Positions 1-8,065 of a DNA stretch of 64,000 nt are shown in pieces. Source of the stretch: Clostridium sp. chh4-2 (GTDB lineage Bacteria; Bacillota; Clostridia; Lachnospirales; Lachnospiraceae). The DNA is taken from positions 1-64,000 of the forward strand of contig NZ_PKUU01000004.1 of NCBI RefSeq assembly GCF_002899675.1, read 5' to 3'. How positions within the stretch are numbered: the stretch's first letter is position 1; each line of letters starts with the position of its first letter. The notes under the pieces were generated by a model. That model searched no databases. It was not told the origin of the DNA and worked only from the letters and a program-made list of their open reading frames with translations. Position numbers and translations under genes: made by a program.

Positions 1-13
1 GTCTCTTTTTATC

Positions 14-52
14 CTTGCGGATCTAAGTACTTCTAAGGGGTTCCATACGATC
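14..52. repeat. partial copy of the hairpin-arm repeat
   Basis: About 40 bp here match, with a few differences, the segment at 748-788 and the reverse complement of 597-640. All three share a core close to AAGTACTTCTAAGGGG. This is seen directly. It suggests that the window begins inside the right half of another hairpin element like the one at 531-867. Confidence 0.6.
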
Positions 53-113
53 CCATTTCGCCGATTACTTCCGCCGCCCGCCTGGGTTTCCCCTTCTTTC
101 CGGCTGTTGCTTG

Positions 114-380
114 GCTAGCGGGAGTTTACGAATTATAAAAAATAATGCCCAGAAACCACGTAAAATCAATGGTTTTGAGCATCCTGAAAATTTACCTAAC
201 TTTTTGATTCACAGAAAACCTTGTAAAAATCGATATTTCTTAGATATTTAATTTATACTACAGTTTTGTGTGTTTGTAAAGGCTGTTTTCTGTTAGGTAA
301 TACTTTTAAAACCCTTAAAAGCCTTGATTTTACTGGATATTTTAAGGTTTTAACTAAATAAATCGTAAACTCCCGCTAGC
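114..380. repeat. 267-bp AT-rich element with 18-bp perfect inverted ends
   Basis: The 18 bases at 114-131 (GCTAGCGGGAGTTTACGA) are the exact reverse complement of those at 363-380. The interior is AT-rich and has no credible reading frame. The size, inverted termini and lack of coding capacity resemble a miniature inverted-repeat element, but no clear target-site duplication is visible at the flanks. It could also be a remnant of a larger structure. Both ends carry the palindrome GCTAGC. Confidence 0.5.
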
Positions 381-428
381 TGAGGGAAAAAAGATTTGGT
401 GGATGGGAAAGTATGTTTTTACATCAAC

Positions 429-458
429 CGTGAGGTCTTTTTCAGAAATACCTTCACG
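429..458. repeat. imperfect hairpin, similar to the terminator at 49522
   Basis: CGTGAGGT and ACCTTCACG form an imperfect stem. The right arm and the bases after it (CCTTCACGATCTATGT) resemble the terminator-like hairpin at 49522-49551 and its flank. There is no gene immediately upstream, so it may be a remnant of a gene end. Confidence 0.3.
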
Positions 459-530
459 ATCTATGTGAATTTGGCCTTACGTAAATACCAATACAATAAC
501 ATTGTTTTTAACCAGGCCAGCGAAAACCAG

Positions 531-867
531 CCCGGAATCGGGAGACGAAGGTTGGAGGGGCCGTCCGGGCCGGGGAAGGAAGATGCAGTCAGATCGGATC
601 GTATGGAACCCCTTTAGAACTACTTGGACCCGTAAGGGCAGAACGAGGCAGGTAGAAACTGAATTCCAGATCAGTTTCTAAAGCGCCACTGAGCAGCGAA
701 GTCATAAAGAGTTCACTGCGAATGGCGCTGGCCTGCCTCGTTCTGTCCTTACGGGTCTTAGTAGTTCTTAGGGGCGAATCCCGAATCCGCTCTGGCTGCA
801 TCTTCCTTCCCCGGCCCGGACGGCCCCTCCGACCTTCGGCTTCCGGTTCCGCCTCCCGATTCCGGGC
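531..867. repeat. 337-bp imperfect palindrome (long hairpin)
   Basis: Matching arms run from about 531-651 and 732-867. Paired blocks include CCGGAATCGGGAG with CTCCCGATTCCGG, GGGAAGGAAGATGCAG (573-588) with its complement at 796-811, and AGAACGAGGCAGG (639-651) with its complement at 732-744. The loop holds two small hairpins, one around 655-680 and one around 690-720. The short open frames inside it are by-products of the palindrome and are not annotated as genes. It could be a mobile repeat or a structured RNA. 1-911 contains no gene that I can support. Confidence 0.6.
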
Positions 868-911
868 GTCCCCCTTTCTCTAACTCAGTTAAATAACAAT
901 CCGGGTAGGGA

Positions 912-1784
912 CTATCTTCCCATAAATATGTCGGCGATGGGTGAATCTCCCGGCAAAATCAGTGTGTTGTTTTCGCCTTTTAGGGACGCTTTTGCCGATG
1001 TCAGCGCCCTCGTAAAAGCGTAGAACTGGGCACGTTCCGGCGTATTATAGGCTTCGGCCAGGATGCGCATGTATTCCGCTTCGCCTTCCGCCGTGATTTG
1101 GGCTGCTTTGGCCTGGGCGTCGGAAATGCTGATGGCAATTTCTTTGTCCGTGGTATTCTGGATCACTCTGGCTTCGGCCTGGCCTTCCGCCGTATAGGTG
1201 GCGGCAATTTTATCGCGTTCGGAAATCATTCTTTCATAGACGGCTTCCTTGTTGTCGGCCGGAAGATCCAGTTTTTTGGTTTCCACGGATAAGAGCTGGA
1301 TTCCGTACTGTTCCATTCCGCCTCCTATATTATCCATTATCGCTGTGGACAGCTCTCCGTCCCTGCCGCTGATCACATCATTTTGAGACATGCTGCTGAT
1401 CACATTTTTCACAGAATTATAAACAACCGTGTCAATTCTCCGTTCCGCATTAGGGATGGATGAATTCAGGGTCTGGGCAAATTTCAGGGGATCTGAAATT
1501 TTCCAAAGCACGTAGCTGTCCGACATCATGGTTTTCTTATCCATGGTTATTACATCGGAAGCTGCCAGGTCATAGAGCAGAATTTCTCTCGGAAGAGTGT
1601 CCGCCGTCTGAATAAATGGAACTTTAAAAGAAATTCCTGCCTCCGTCACCACTTTGTTGACACGCCCAAATTCCCGAATCAGTTTATATTCATTTTCATG
1701 GGTAATCACAACTGATCCTGCAAGAAAGATAACTGCTGCCAGTGCAGCTGCCGTACCCGCTACTTTACCAAATGTCCGTTTCAT
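912..1784 (-). CDS. hflC: HflC-like SPFH/band 7 membrane protein
   Basis: An SPFH (stomatin/prohibitin) protein of the HflC type, 290 residues. It has one N-terminal membrane segment (about residues 8-28), then the band 7 domain, then an Ala/Glu-rich coiled-coil stretch and a conserved C-terminal tail. HflC and HflK normally form a large membrane complex that surrounds and modulates the FtsH protease. I chose the ATG at 1784 because GAGGGA sits 5 bases upstream. An ATG at 1796 is in frame but has a poorer site. It lies 55 bp after hflK in the same orientation, so the two are probably one operon under the manganese riboswitch at 3074-3167. The family call is firm; the FtsH link is from family knowledge. 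Confidence 0.9.
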   Translation of the reverse strand: MKRTFGKVAGTAAALAAVIFLAGSVVITHENEYKLIREFGRVNKVVTEAGISFKVPFIQTADTLPREILLYDLAASDVITMDKKTMMSDSYVLWKISDPLKFAQTLNSSIPNAERRIDTVVYNSVKNVISSMSQNDVISGRDGELSTAIMDNIGGGMEQYGIQLLSVETKKLDLPADNKEAVYERMISERDKIAATYTAEGQAEARVIQNTTDKEIAISISDAQAKAAQITAEGEAEYMRILAEAYNTPERAQFYAFTRALTSAKASLKGENNTLILPGDSPIADIFMGR

Positions 1785-1839
1785 ATTTTCCCTCATTTCC
1801 GCCGTAAAACGGCATATTCATCAACAATTGTGCCTGCAT

Positions 1840-2916
1840 TTACTCCTGAATCTCTATGTCAGCAGACTGATCTGTATCTGCCGGAACCGGAGCAGGAGCA
1901 GGGGCCGTTGGTTTTTCCTGGACCGCCGCCGATTGAGACGGGACGGTTTTCGATGTACCAGACGCCCCACTGTTTCCCGTAAAGCTGTCTAACGGAAGAA
2001 TGGTGCTCGTTTTATCCGTTCCATCAATGATCACCTTCAGATTCGGCAGGATATCTTCCATCGCTTCATAGAACATCCGCTGTTTTGTCACTTCCGGATT
2101 CTTCGCATATTCTTCATACATTGCGTTGAATTTAGCTACTTCGGCATTGGCTTCATTGACTCTCTGAACCCTGGTGGATTCCGCTTCCTGCATCACCTTG
2201 TCAATCTCGGCAGTGGCCTGGGGAAGCTTTTCATTTCTGTATTTATTCGCGTTGTTAATGGCGGTTTCCTTGCCCTGCTTTGCGGTTTCCACCGCTTTGA
2301 AGGCTTCCATAACTTCAATGGTAGGCGGTTCCGAATCCTGGATTGTTACATTGACCACCTGGATTCCGATATCATGTTTTTCAAGGCTTTGGATAATCAT
2401 ATCCTTCACCTTGGACTGAATTTCATTCTTTCCGGTTGTTAACACAGAATCCACATCATAGCTTCCGATTACGGTTCTGATACAGCTTTGGCTGATATTT
2501 TTAAGGACCATCACCGGGTCTTGTGACGCATAAACCGCCTTTACCGGATCAGCCACTTTATATTCCACGAAGAAATCCACATTGACGAAATTATAATCAT
2601 GGGTGATCATCAGCGAATCCTCTTCCACGCTGGCATTGTCCTCCTGATTATATCCAAGTGCGAACCCCTGTATCGTGGTATTCACTTTCTGAACATGCTG
2701 GACAAACGGAATTTTAAAATGCAGTCCCGGAGTGGTTACCGGCTGGGCTTTTCCAAATGTTGTGAGCACGGCCTGTTCCTGTTCCTGAATGTTATAAACG
2801 GAACCGAATCCGATCACCGGTACCGCGATCACAAGCAACGCTGCCAGCCCGGTCCTCCTCGCATGTTTCATAACATCTTTAACTTTTTTCTCTAAATCTG
2901 GATTATAACTTTCCAT
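1840..2916 (-). CDS. hflK: HflK-like SPFH/band 7 membrane protein
   Basis: A 358-residue SPFH protein of the HflK type. It has a short cytoplasmic N-terminus, a membrane segment near residues 22-42, a band 7 domain (about 45-230), a charged coiled coil rich in Ala, Glu and Lys, and a low-complexity Pro/Ala/Ser tail (about 315-358). That tail is longer than usual and could be surface exposed. The start at 2916 follows GGTGAGGA. It is the first gene behind the promoter at 3177-3205 and the manganese riboswitch, with about 120 bases of untranslated leader after the riboswitch terminator. The partner gene hflC follows. Confidence 0.9.
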   Translation of the reverse strand: MESYNPDLEKKVKDVMKHARRTGLAALLVIAVPVIGFGSVYNIQEQEQAVLTTFGKAQPVTTPGLHFKIPFVQHVQKVNTTIQGFALGYNQEDNASVEEDSLMITHDYNFVNVDFFVEYKVADPVKAVYASQDPVMVLKNISQSCIRTVIGSYDVDSVLTTGKNEIQSKVKDMIIQSLEKHDIGIQVVNVTIQDSEPPTIEVMEAFKAVETAKQGKETAINNANKYRNEKLPQATAEIDKVMQEAESTRVQRVNEANAEVAKFNAMYEEYAKNPEVTKQRMFYEAMEDILPNLKVIIDGTDKTSTILPLDSFTGNSGASGTSKTVPSQSAAVQEKPTAPAPAPVPADTDQSADIEIQE

Positions 2917-3036
2917 TCTTTCCTCACCTTCTGCCGCAGCGGCGGCGTTTGCTTAAAGAATTGTATCATCAGTTTTCCTCCGGCATTGCAGCTGCTACCA
3001 TATGCCGGAACCATAAAAGGTGTACGCTTCTATGAT

Positions 3037-3084
3037 ATAAAAAAAGACTTTTACTACAGCCTTAAAAGCTGCAGTAAAAGTCTT
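3037..3084 (-). terminator. riboswitch expression-platform terminator
   Basis: On the minus strand AAGACTTTTACT pairs with AGTAAAAGTCTT around a small loop and is followed by a run of seven T. The 5' arm of this stem contains the CTTTTAC that also closes helix P1 of the manganese aptamer, so aptamer and terminator cannot form fully together. This arrangement fits a genetic ON switch in which ligand binding prevents termination. Confidence 0.85.
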
Positions 3085-3167
3085 GCTATTTCAATAGGAT
3101 GCGGGCGGATAATTCTGCCGTACTGACGCATTCTATACATCTTATGATGTAAGCTACTCCCTTTTAC
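3074..3167 (-). ncRNA. yybP-ykoY manganese riboswitch aptamer
   Basis: On the minus strand the characteristic pieces appear in order: P1 5' side GTAAAAG (3167-3161), GGAGTAGC directly after it (3160-3153), the second conserved loop GCGTCAGTACGGC (3129-3117), and the closing GCAAGACTTTTAC (3086-3074). These match the yybP-ykoY class, which senses Mn2+. It normally controls Mn exporters such as MntP, TerC-like proteins or P-type ATPases. Here the next genes are hflK and hflC. The class is assigned from memory of the consensus, and a covariance-model search would settle it. Confidence 0.85.
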
Positions 3168-3176
3168 GTTAGAACC

Positions 3177-3205
3177 ATTATAACATAACCGGCCAGCCTT
3201 GTCAA
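3177..3205 (-). promoter_or_regulatory. sigma-70 promoter of the riboswitch-hflKC transcript
   Basis: TTGACA at 3205-3200 and TATAAT at 3182-3177 are separated by exactly 17 bases on the minus strand, a perfect vegetative promoter. Transcription would begin about 7 bases downstream, immediately before P1 of the manganese aptamer. Confidence 0.9.
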
Positions 3206-3237
3206 TTAATTATCAATCTTCATTTTCTGCTAAAACC

Positions 3238-3738
3238 CTAAAACAAGCGTCTGAGCAACCCGGTAACCGTGCTGATCAGGGAACCGAAAAGCGGCATTAT
3301 AACATAGATAAACAAAACCAGCCATAAAATCCAGCGCATGCCTGATTTAGGCTTTTTCTGTCCATTTCCCGCATCAGAAAGGTCACGGCTCTCAACAGAT
3401 TTTACCGGAGAGGTCACCGGTTTCACCGGAGGGGTCACAGGCTTCACCGGAGGGGTCACAGGCTTCACCGGAGGGGTCACAGGCTTCCAGGAAGAATAGG
3501 CAGATCCTGACGTTTTTGTCTTAATCGGCTGATTTCCGGTTAAAGGGGCCGCATATCTTGCCGGAACCGTTTCCGCATCATTATGATAACTGCAATCCGC
3601 CTCTGTTTTCGGATGCGACTCGTTCAGGTAATAATTGACCTCCATAATATAGGGCTCTTTCACCCATGACCTGCATGCGCTGCAGTAATGGGCAGAATGC
3701 ATAACCTGATCGCATATGGGGCATATTCGTTTCTTCAT
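3238..3738 (-). CDS. zinc-ribbon membrane protein with PPVKPVT repeats
   Basis: A 166-residue protein of unknown function. The N-terminus carries two CxxC pairs (CPIC and CSAC, residues 6-22), a zinc ribbon. The middle holds about four tandem copies of PPVKPVT, encoded by 21-bp direct repeats at about 3411-3483. A single C-terminal membrane segment (about 137-160) follows. The Pro/Lys stretch looks like a flexible linker between the cytoplasmic ribbon and the membrane anchor. The start at 3738 precedes MKKRICPIC and has an upstream GGAGGTTAAGG-like site. It ends just before the hflK promoter, so it is a separate transcription unit. Repeat number may vary between strains. Confidence 0.75.
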   Translation of the reverse strand: MKKRICPICDQVMHSAHYCSACRSWVKEPYIMEVNYYLNESHPKTEADCSYHNDAETVPARYAAPLTGNQPIKTKTSGSAYSSWKPVTPPVKPVTPPVKPVTPPVKPVTSPVKSVESRDLSDAGNGQKKPKSGMRWILWLVLFIYVIMPLFGSLISTVTGLLRRLF

Positions 3739-4113
3739 CCTTAACCTCCGTCTCGTATCATCAAATGTGTATGCTCATATTTTTATTGTAGCACATACGG
3801 CTTAATATATCTACAAATCTGCGGCAAGTATTTGTTAAATAATTAACTATTTTACACTTTTTTTATAAAAAAGCTAGGAATTTTTAACATTCTATGCTAA
3901 TATATGTTTCAACTGCTTTGGCTAGGGAAACAAAGGGAGGAAGGTTCTTCTCTTAGCAGCCAAATGTGTGCCCGTATATCCCATATATGATCTTTATTTA
4001 TCTCAGATGAGATAATTCCTTCGGAGCATTTTTACCGGCCGTTTTATCATGTACGCATGAATGGCCGCCGGCAGAAATGATACCGGGGAGCAACAGTAAA
4101 AGGAGAGTTACAT
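3739..4113 (+). promoter_or_regulatory. divergent intergenic region with possible structured leader
   Basis: This 375-bp gap separates the divergent zinc-ribbon and EIIC-like genes. An AT-rich stretch at about 3830-3905 could hold the forward promoter (TATGCTAATAT near 3893-3903). At about 3912-3970 the segment CTGCTTTGG has complements to both halves, AGCAG and CCAAA, placed in swapped order, which would allow a pseudoknot-like fold. I could not match it to any riboswitch class I know. Confidence 0.3.
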
Positions 4114-5136
4114 ATGGAACAGACAGGCGTAAAAGGATTTTTAAAACGGAAAAACGTAAACATCACAGTCAAAACGTATCTGATCGACGCACTTGGCGCC
4201 ATGGCATTCGGCTTATTTGCCTCTTTGCTGATCGGTACAATCTTTGCCACTTTAGGCGAAAAAACCCACTTGGAAATCTTCATAACAATTGCAGACTATG
4301 CAAAAAGTGCCACAGGCGCTGCTCTTGGCGTATCCATAGCCCATGCCCTCGGGGCGCCTCAGCTGGTGCTTTTTTCAGCTGCTACCGTAGGAATCGCCGG
4401 CAACGCTCTCGGCGGACCAGTGGGCGCTTTGGTTTCCACCATTGTAGCCACAGAGCTGGGTAAAATTGTTTCCAAAGAGACAAGAGTGGATATCTTGGTA
4501 ACCCCGGGAATCACCATCATATCGGGAGTGCTGATGGCGCAGTTCGTAGGCCCCGGCGTGTCCGCTTTCATGACCGCTTTCGGAAATGTAGTAAAAACCG
4601 CCACGGAAATGCAGCCATTTTTAATGGGCATACTGGTATCCGCTTTGATCGGCATCGCACTGACCCTGCCTATCAGCAGTGCTGCAATCTGCATCATGCT
4701 GGGACTTGACGGTCTGGCAGGAGGCGCCGCCACCGCAGGCTGCTGCGCCCAGATGATAGGATTTGCCGTGCTCAGCTTCCGTGAAAATGGAGTGGGCGGA
4801 TTGTTGGCTCAGGGACTTGGAACCTCCATGCTTCAGATGGGCAACATTGTCAGAAATCCAAAAACATGGATTCCGCCGACCTTGGCCTCTATGGTCACCG
4901 GGCCCATTGCCACAGTTGTATTCCAGATGCAGAACATTCCTACCGGAGCAGGTATGGGAACCTGCGGCCTGGTTGGGCCAATCGGCGTTTACACCGCCAT
5001 GGGAGGAGGCGGCCGGATGTGGCTGGCCATCTTGCTCGTATGTTTCCTGCTTCCGGCAGGCTTGACCCTCATATTTGGAGAAGTGCTCCGCAAAGCGGAA
5101 TGGATTAAATTAGGGGATTTAAAATTAGATTTGTAG
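4114..5136 (+). CDS. PTS EIIC_2-type membrane carrier
   Basis: A 340-residue polytopic membrane protein with about ten Gly/Ala-rich hydrophobic segments. It resembles the PTS_EIIC_2 family (orphan EIIC-like permeases), judging from the N-terminal pattern, the repeated glycine-rich helices and the motif GAGMGTCGLVGPIG near residue 287. Members are annotated as PTS sugar transporter subunit IIC, but no EIIA or EIIB gene is nearby, so phosphotransfer-coupled transport is not shown. The start at 4114 has AAAGGAGAG 6 bases upstream. The substrate is unknown. A hairpin at 5163-5222 probably ends the transcript. Confidence 0.75.
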   Translation: MEQTGVKGFLKRKNVNITVKTYLIDALGAMAFGLFASLLIGTIFATLGEKTHLEIFITIADYAKSATGAALGVSIAHALGAPQLVLFSAATVGIAGNALGGPVGALVSTIVATELGKIVSKETRVDILVTPGITIISGVLMAQFVGPGVSAFMTAFGNVVKTATEMQPFLMGILVSALIGIALTLPISSAAICIMLGLDGLAGGAATAGCCAQMIGFAVLSFRENGVGGLLAQGLGTSMLQMGNIVRNPKTWIPPTLASMVTGPIATVVFQMQNIPTGAGMGTCGLVGPIGVYTAMGGGGRMWLAILLVCFLLPAGLTLIFGEVLRKAEWIKLGDLKLDL

Positions 5137-5162
5137 ATTGAGATTGGGCTTTTACTAAAAAT

Positions 5163-5222
5163 GCACGTCCAAATAGAACAACCCGCGGTAAAACCGCTCG
5201 GACAATTCTATTTGGGCGTGCA
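5163..5222. terminator. hairpin between convergent genes
   Basis: GCACGTCCAAATAGAA (5163-5178) pairs with TTCTATTTGGGCGTGC (5207-5222), with one G-T pair. An inner hairpin (GCGGTAAAACCGC) occupies the loop. It lies between the convergent EIIC and VWA genes and probably terminates both, although no long T run follows. Confidence 0.6.
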
Positions 5223-5307
5223 GCCTATTAATCAGAACCTAAGTAAAACTAAAACTCCTGCAAACGGACCTGAACCTTTTGCATGCAGTCTGGTAAAAGC
5301 AAATATC

Positions 5308-6960
5308 TTAGTCCATGACCTTTAAAACCAGCTGTTTGAATTCATCTTTATAGGCATCCATCTTGCTCTGGGGCATGCCGGAAACCAAATTGATGACCTC
5401 TTCATAGGAAGCACTGCCTCTATATTCACTGTTTCGCAAAAGCATGCCGAATTCTGCTACAGCGCCTGCAAATCTCAGGTTGTCGGGCAGATTTTTTTGA
5501 TAGCTGTCCGCTTCCACAGGAACAGAGATCAGTTTGCTTTCATTTCCGTTAGGTGCTTTATAGCGGATATTGATTGTCAAGAGTTCGGAAGCCAGGGCGC
5601 GGTCAGCGGTGGATTCCTGGTCTTTTGGCGTTTCTGTTTCCTGATATTTCAGAGTTTCCTGTGGAATGGTTCCTCCCGTACGCACCAGCTCATAAAGGGC
5701 CGTTACCCGGTGGCCGGCGCCAATTTCTCCTGCGTCCACTGCATCGTTATTAAAATCTTCGTCCGCCAGCGCGCGGTTCTCATAGCCGATCAGGCGATAG
5801 CCGGAAACCTGGGAAGGGTTAAATTCCACCTGTAACTTCACGTCTTTCGCAACGGTGATCAGGGTTCCGCCCATCTCTTCTACCAGAATCTTCTTCGCTT
5901 CCATCAAATTATCCACATATCCGTAGTTGCCGTCTCCATTATCGGCCAACGCTTCCATCTTGTTGTCTTTTATATTGCCGGTTCCAAAGCCCAGAACAGA
6001 CAGGTGGACACCGCTTTTTTTCTTTTCTTCAATCAGTTTTGTCAGCTCGGATTCACTGCTGACTCCCACGTTTAAATCGCCGTCTGTGGCAAGGATCACG
6101 CGGTTATTGCCTCCCGCGATAAAATATTTCTGCGCCAGTTCATAGGCTTTATTGATACCCGCTTCGCCTGCAGTGGAACCGCCTGCCGTCAGACTGTCCA
6201 AGGCTTCACGGATCTTTACCTTTTCGTCTCCTCTGGCGCCTTCCAGAACCACCTGTTCATAACCTGCGTAAGTCACGATGGATACCCGGTCATTTTCCGT
6301 CAGCTCATCGGTCAGCAGGCCAAATGATTTCTGCACCAGGGGAAGTTTATCCTCTTCATACATGGAACCCGAAACGTCCAACAGAAAAACCAGATTGGAC
6401 ATGGGGCGGCGGTCAAAATCGATTTCCTTTGCCTGTATGCCCACCAGCATCAGCTGGTTTTCAGGATTCCATGGGCAGTCGGAAAGTTCGGTGGTGACTG
6501 CGAACGGAACGTCTCCGTCCGGCTTTTTATAGTCATATTTGAAATAATTGATCATTTCCTCAATCCGAACTGCATCTTCCCGGACGGGTTCGCCCCGGTT
6601 TATCATCCTTCTGATATTGCTGTAGGCCGCTGTATCCACGTCTATGGAAAATGTGGAGAGCGGATTTTCAGTCACCCGTTTAAACCCGCTTTCTACGATG
6701 GTATTATATTCCTCCGAATTCATATGATCTCCATCGTAAGCCCGCTGGTATCTTCCGGCCATTTCATTTGTGCTTCCTGCCACGCTCTCCATGGCGCCGC
6801 TGTACTGGGCGGCCATTGTAGTTTCTGCCATGGCCGCGTCTGCCGCCGCCATAGTTCCTTCTGCCACCACAGAACTCTTTCCGCCTGCGCATCCCAAAAG
6901 GGCGGTGGCTGCCATCAATCCCGATAAACCGACTGCTGCTATCTGATTTCTTTTTTTCAT
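5308..6960 (-). CDS. VWA-domain lipoprotein (YfbK type)
   Basis: About 550 residues. The N-terminus is a lipoprotein signal with lipobox LLGC. A von Willebrand factor-associated region (about 80-170) precedes a VWA domain (about 180-360) with an intact metal-binding MIDAS motif, DVSGS. The C-terminal part fits the YfbK-type domain. Such proteins are displayed on the outer face of the membrane and are often co-encoded with an ECF sigma factor. The start at 6960 is chosen because GGAGG lies 6 bases upstream; an upstream ATG at 6972 would overlap that site. It is third in the sigma / anti-sigma / VWA operon. Its ligand is unknown. Confidence 0.85.
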   Translation of the reverse strand: MKKRNQIAAVGLSGLMAATALLGCAGGKSSVVAEGTMAAADAAMAETTMAAQYSGAMESVAGSTNEMAGRYQRAYDGDHMNSEEYNTIVESGFKRVTENPLSTFSIDVDTAAYSNIRRMINRGEPVREDAVRIEEMINYFKYDYKKPDGDVPFAVTTELSDCPWNPENQLMLVGIQAKEIDFDRRPMSNLVFLLDVSGSMYEEDKLPLVQKSFGLLTDELTENDRVSIVTYAGYEQVVLEGARGDEKVKIREALDSLTAGGSTAGEAGINKAYELAQKYFIAGGNNRVILATDGDLNVGVSSESELTKLIEEKKKSGVHLSVLGFGTGNIKDNKMEALADNGDGNYGYVDNLMEAKKILVEEMGGTLITVAKDVKLQVEFNPSQVSGYRLIGYENRALADEDFNNDAVDAGEIGAGHRVTALYELVRTGGTIPQETLKYQETETPKDQESTADRALASELLTINIRYKAPNGNESKLISVPVEADSYQKNLPDNLRFAGAVAEFGMLLRNSEYRGSASYEEVINLVSGMPQSKMDAYKDEFKQLVLKVMD

Positions 6961-7042
6961 AATTTCCTCCATTCCGAAATGTCCCGGCGCCGGAGAGGCC
7001 CGCCCTTACGTCTGCCTGATATCAGGCGGAAGGTCCGGTTCC

Positions 7043-8065
7043 TCAACCCGCGCTGTGCATCTTCTCCATGAGAACCGTCAGATTGGAAAGAAATACAGGG
7101 TCATTTCGCATGACCATGCGGTCATAATAAAAGTCTTCCGGCGACTGGGCATTCTTTAATACCACGGCCGTCCGGTCATCGACCAGGCTCTGCCATCCGG
7201 TATGGAACACATATTTCGTATCCTCCGTCACCTCGATCTGAGGGGAACTTGGATATACCAGCCAATAGGAGCCGTCTTCATACTTTAATGGAAGGATGTA
7301 GGTTCCGCCTTCTTTTAACGTGTACAAAAGGCTGTTTTCCTCTCCACTGCCTACCAACGGGCTTTTCACCTGAAGTCTTTGATTATTGCTCACATAGTCT
7401 TCCGAATACAACACGCTGTCAACCACCACATCATAAACCAAGGAATCCGCCCGGCCATCCGGACCGTTTTCATAAGATACATTTTCTACCGTCACCTGGC
7501 TGAGCAGTCCGGCGTCTTTTAAATCCGCTTCCGTAAAATAATAATTATCTTCCGGAACATAGACCGCATCGGCGGGCGGAGCAGGGGCATCGGTACCGTT
7601 CAGCGCCAGACTGTCATAGGATACGGTCATGATGCCGTCCGTTTGACCGGAAGGCTCTGCCGAAGTTTCCGGCATAACGGATTCCGCAGCCATCTGATTC
7701 TTTTCCTCCCGTCCGCTTTCCACGGCCGTCTCCGCCGCCGCAGTGGTTTGAGCCGCAGCAGTTTCTGCCTCCATCATCACCTGACCTGCCGTCGTTTCCA
7801 ACGCGCCGGTCATACCTGATTTCATCTGCTGTCTGCCCGTCACGCCTCCTAATACCAGCAGCGCGCAGCAGGCTGCGGCCGCCAGTCCGGCTTCGGCACG
7901 GTAATTCTTTTTCGTTTTTCGTTCTTCTGCATGGATAATCTCAGGTTTTTCCTCTTGTGAAATGTTCTTAGGCGTCAGATTGGATTCTATTCTTTCCCAA
8001 AGATCAGGCGCTTCCTGAATCTGTAAATCTCTGTATGCTTTTTTAAGATTTTTGTTCTTACTCAT
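7043..8065 (-). CDS. probable membrane-bound anti-sigma factor
   Basis: A 340-residue protein not recognised from sequence alone. A short cytoplasmic N-terminus (about 1-55) precedes one membrane segment (about 56-78), then an Ala/Thr/Glu-rich linker and an extracytoplasmic domain. This layout, and its start overlapping the stop of the ECF sigma gene by 8 bases, argue that it is the cognate anti-sigma factor, holding the sigma at the membrane until a signal arrives. No HxxxCxxC zinc motif is visible, so it is not a classic ZAS anti-sigma. Translational coupling with the sigma gene is likely. Confidence 0.7.
   Translation of the reverse strand: MSKNKNLKKAYRDLQIQEAPDLWERIESNLTPKNISQEEKPEIIHAEERKTKKNYRAEAGLAAAACCALLVLGGVTGRQQMKSGMTGALETTAGQVMMEAETAAAQTTAAAETAVESGREEKNQMAAESVMPETSAEPSGQTDGIMTVSYDSLALNGTDAPAPPADAVYVPEDNYYFTEADLKDAGLLSQVTVENVSYENGPDGRADSLVYDVVVDSVLYSEDYVSNNQRLQVKSPLVGSGEENSLLYTLKEGGTYILPLKYEDGSYWLVYPSSPQIEVTEDTKYVFHTGWQSLVDDRTAVVLKNAQSPEDFYYDRMVMRNDPVFLSNLTVLMEKMHSAG

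Noticed and set aside
396-801. Short open frames in the repeat region (396-617 and 589-801)
   Set aside because: They lie across the palindrome and its flank, have no ribosome binding site and show no protein-like pattern.
1098-1992. Plus-strand open frames over hflC/hflK
   Set aside because: They are antisense to well-conserved SPFH genes and have compositions typical of shadow frames.
3411-3483. CRISPR array
   Set aside because: The repeats are directly adjacent 21-bp coding units without spacers.
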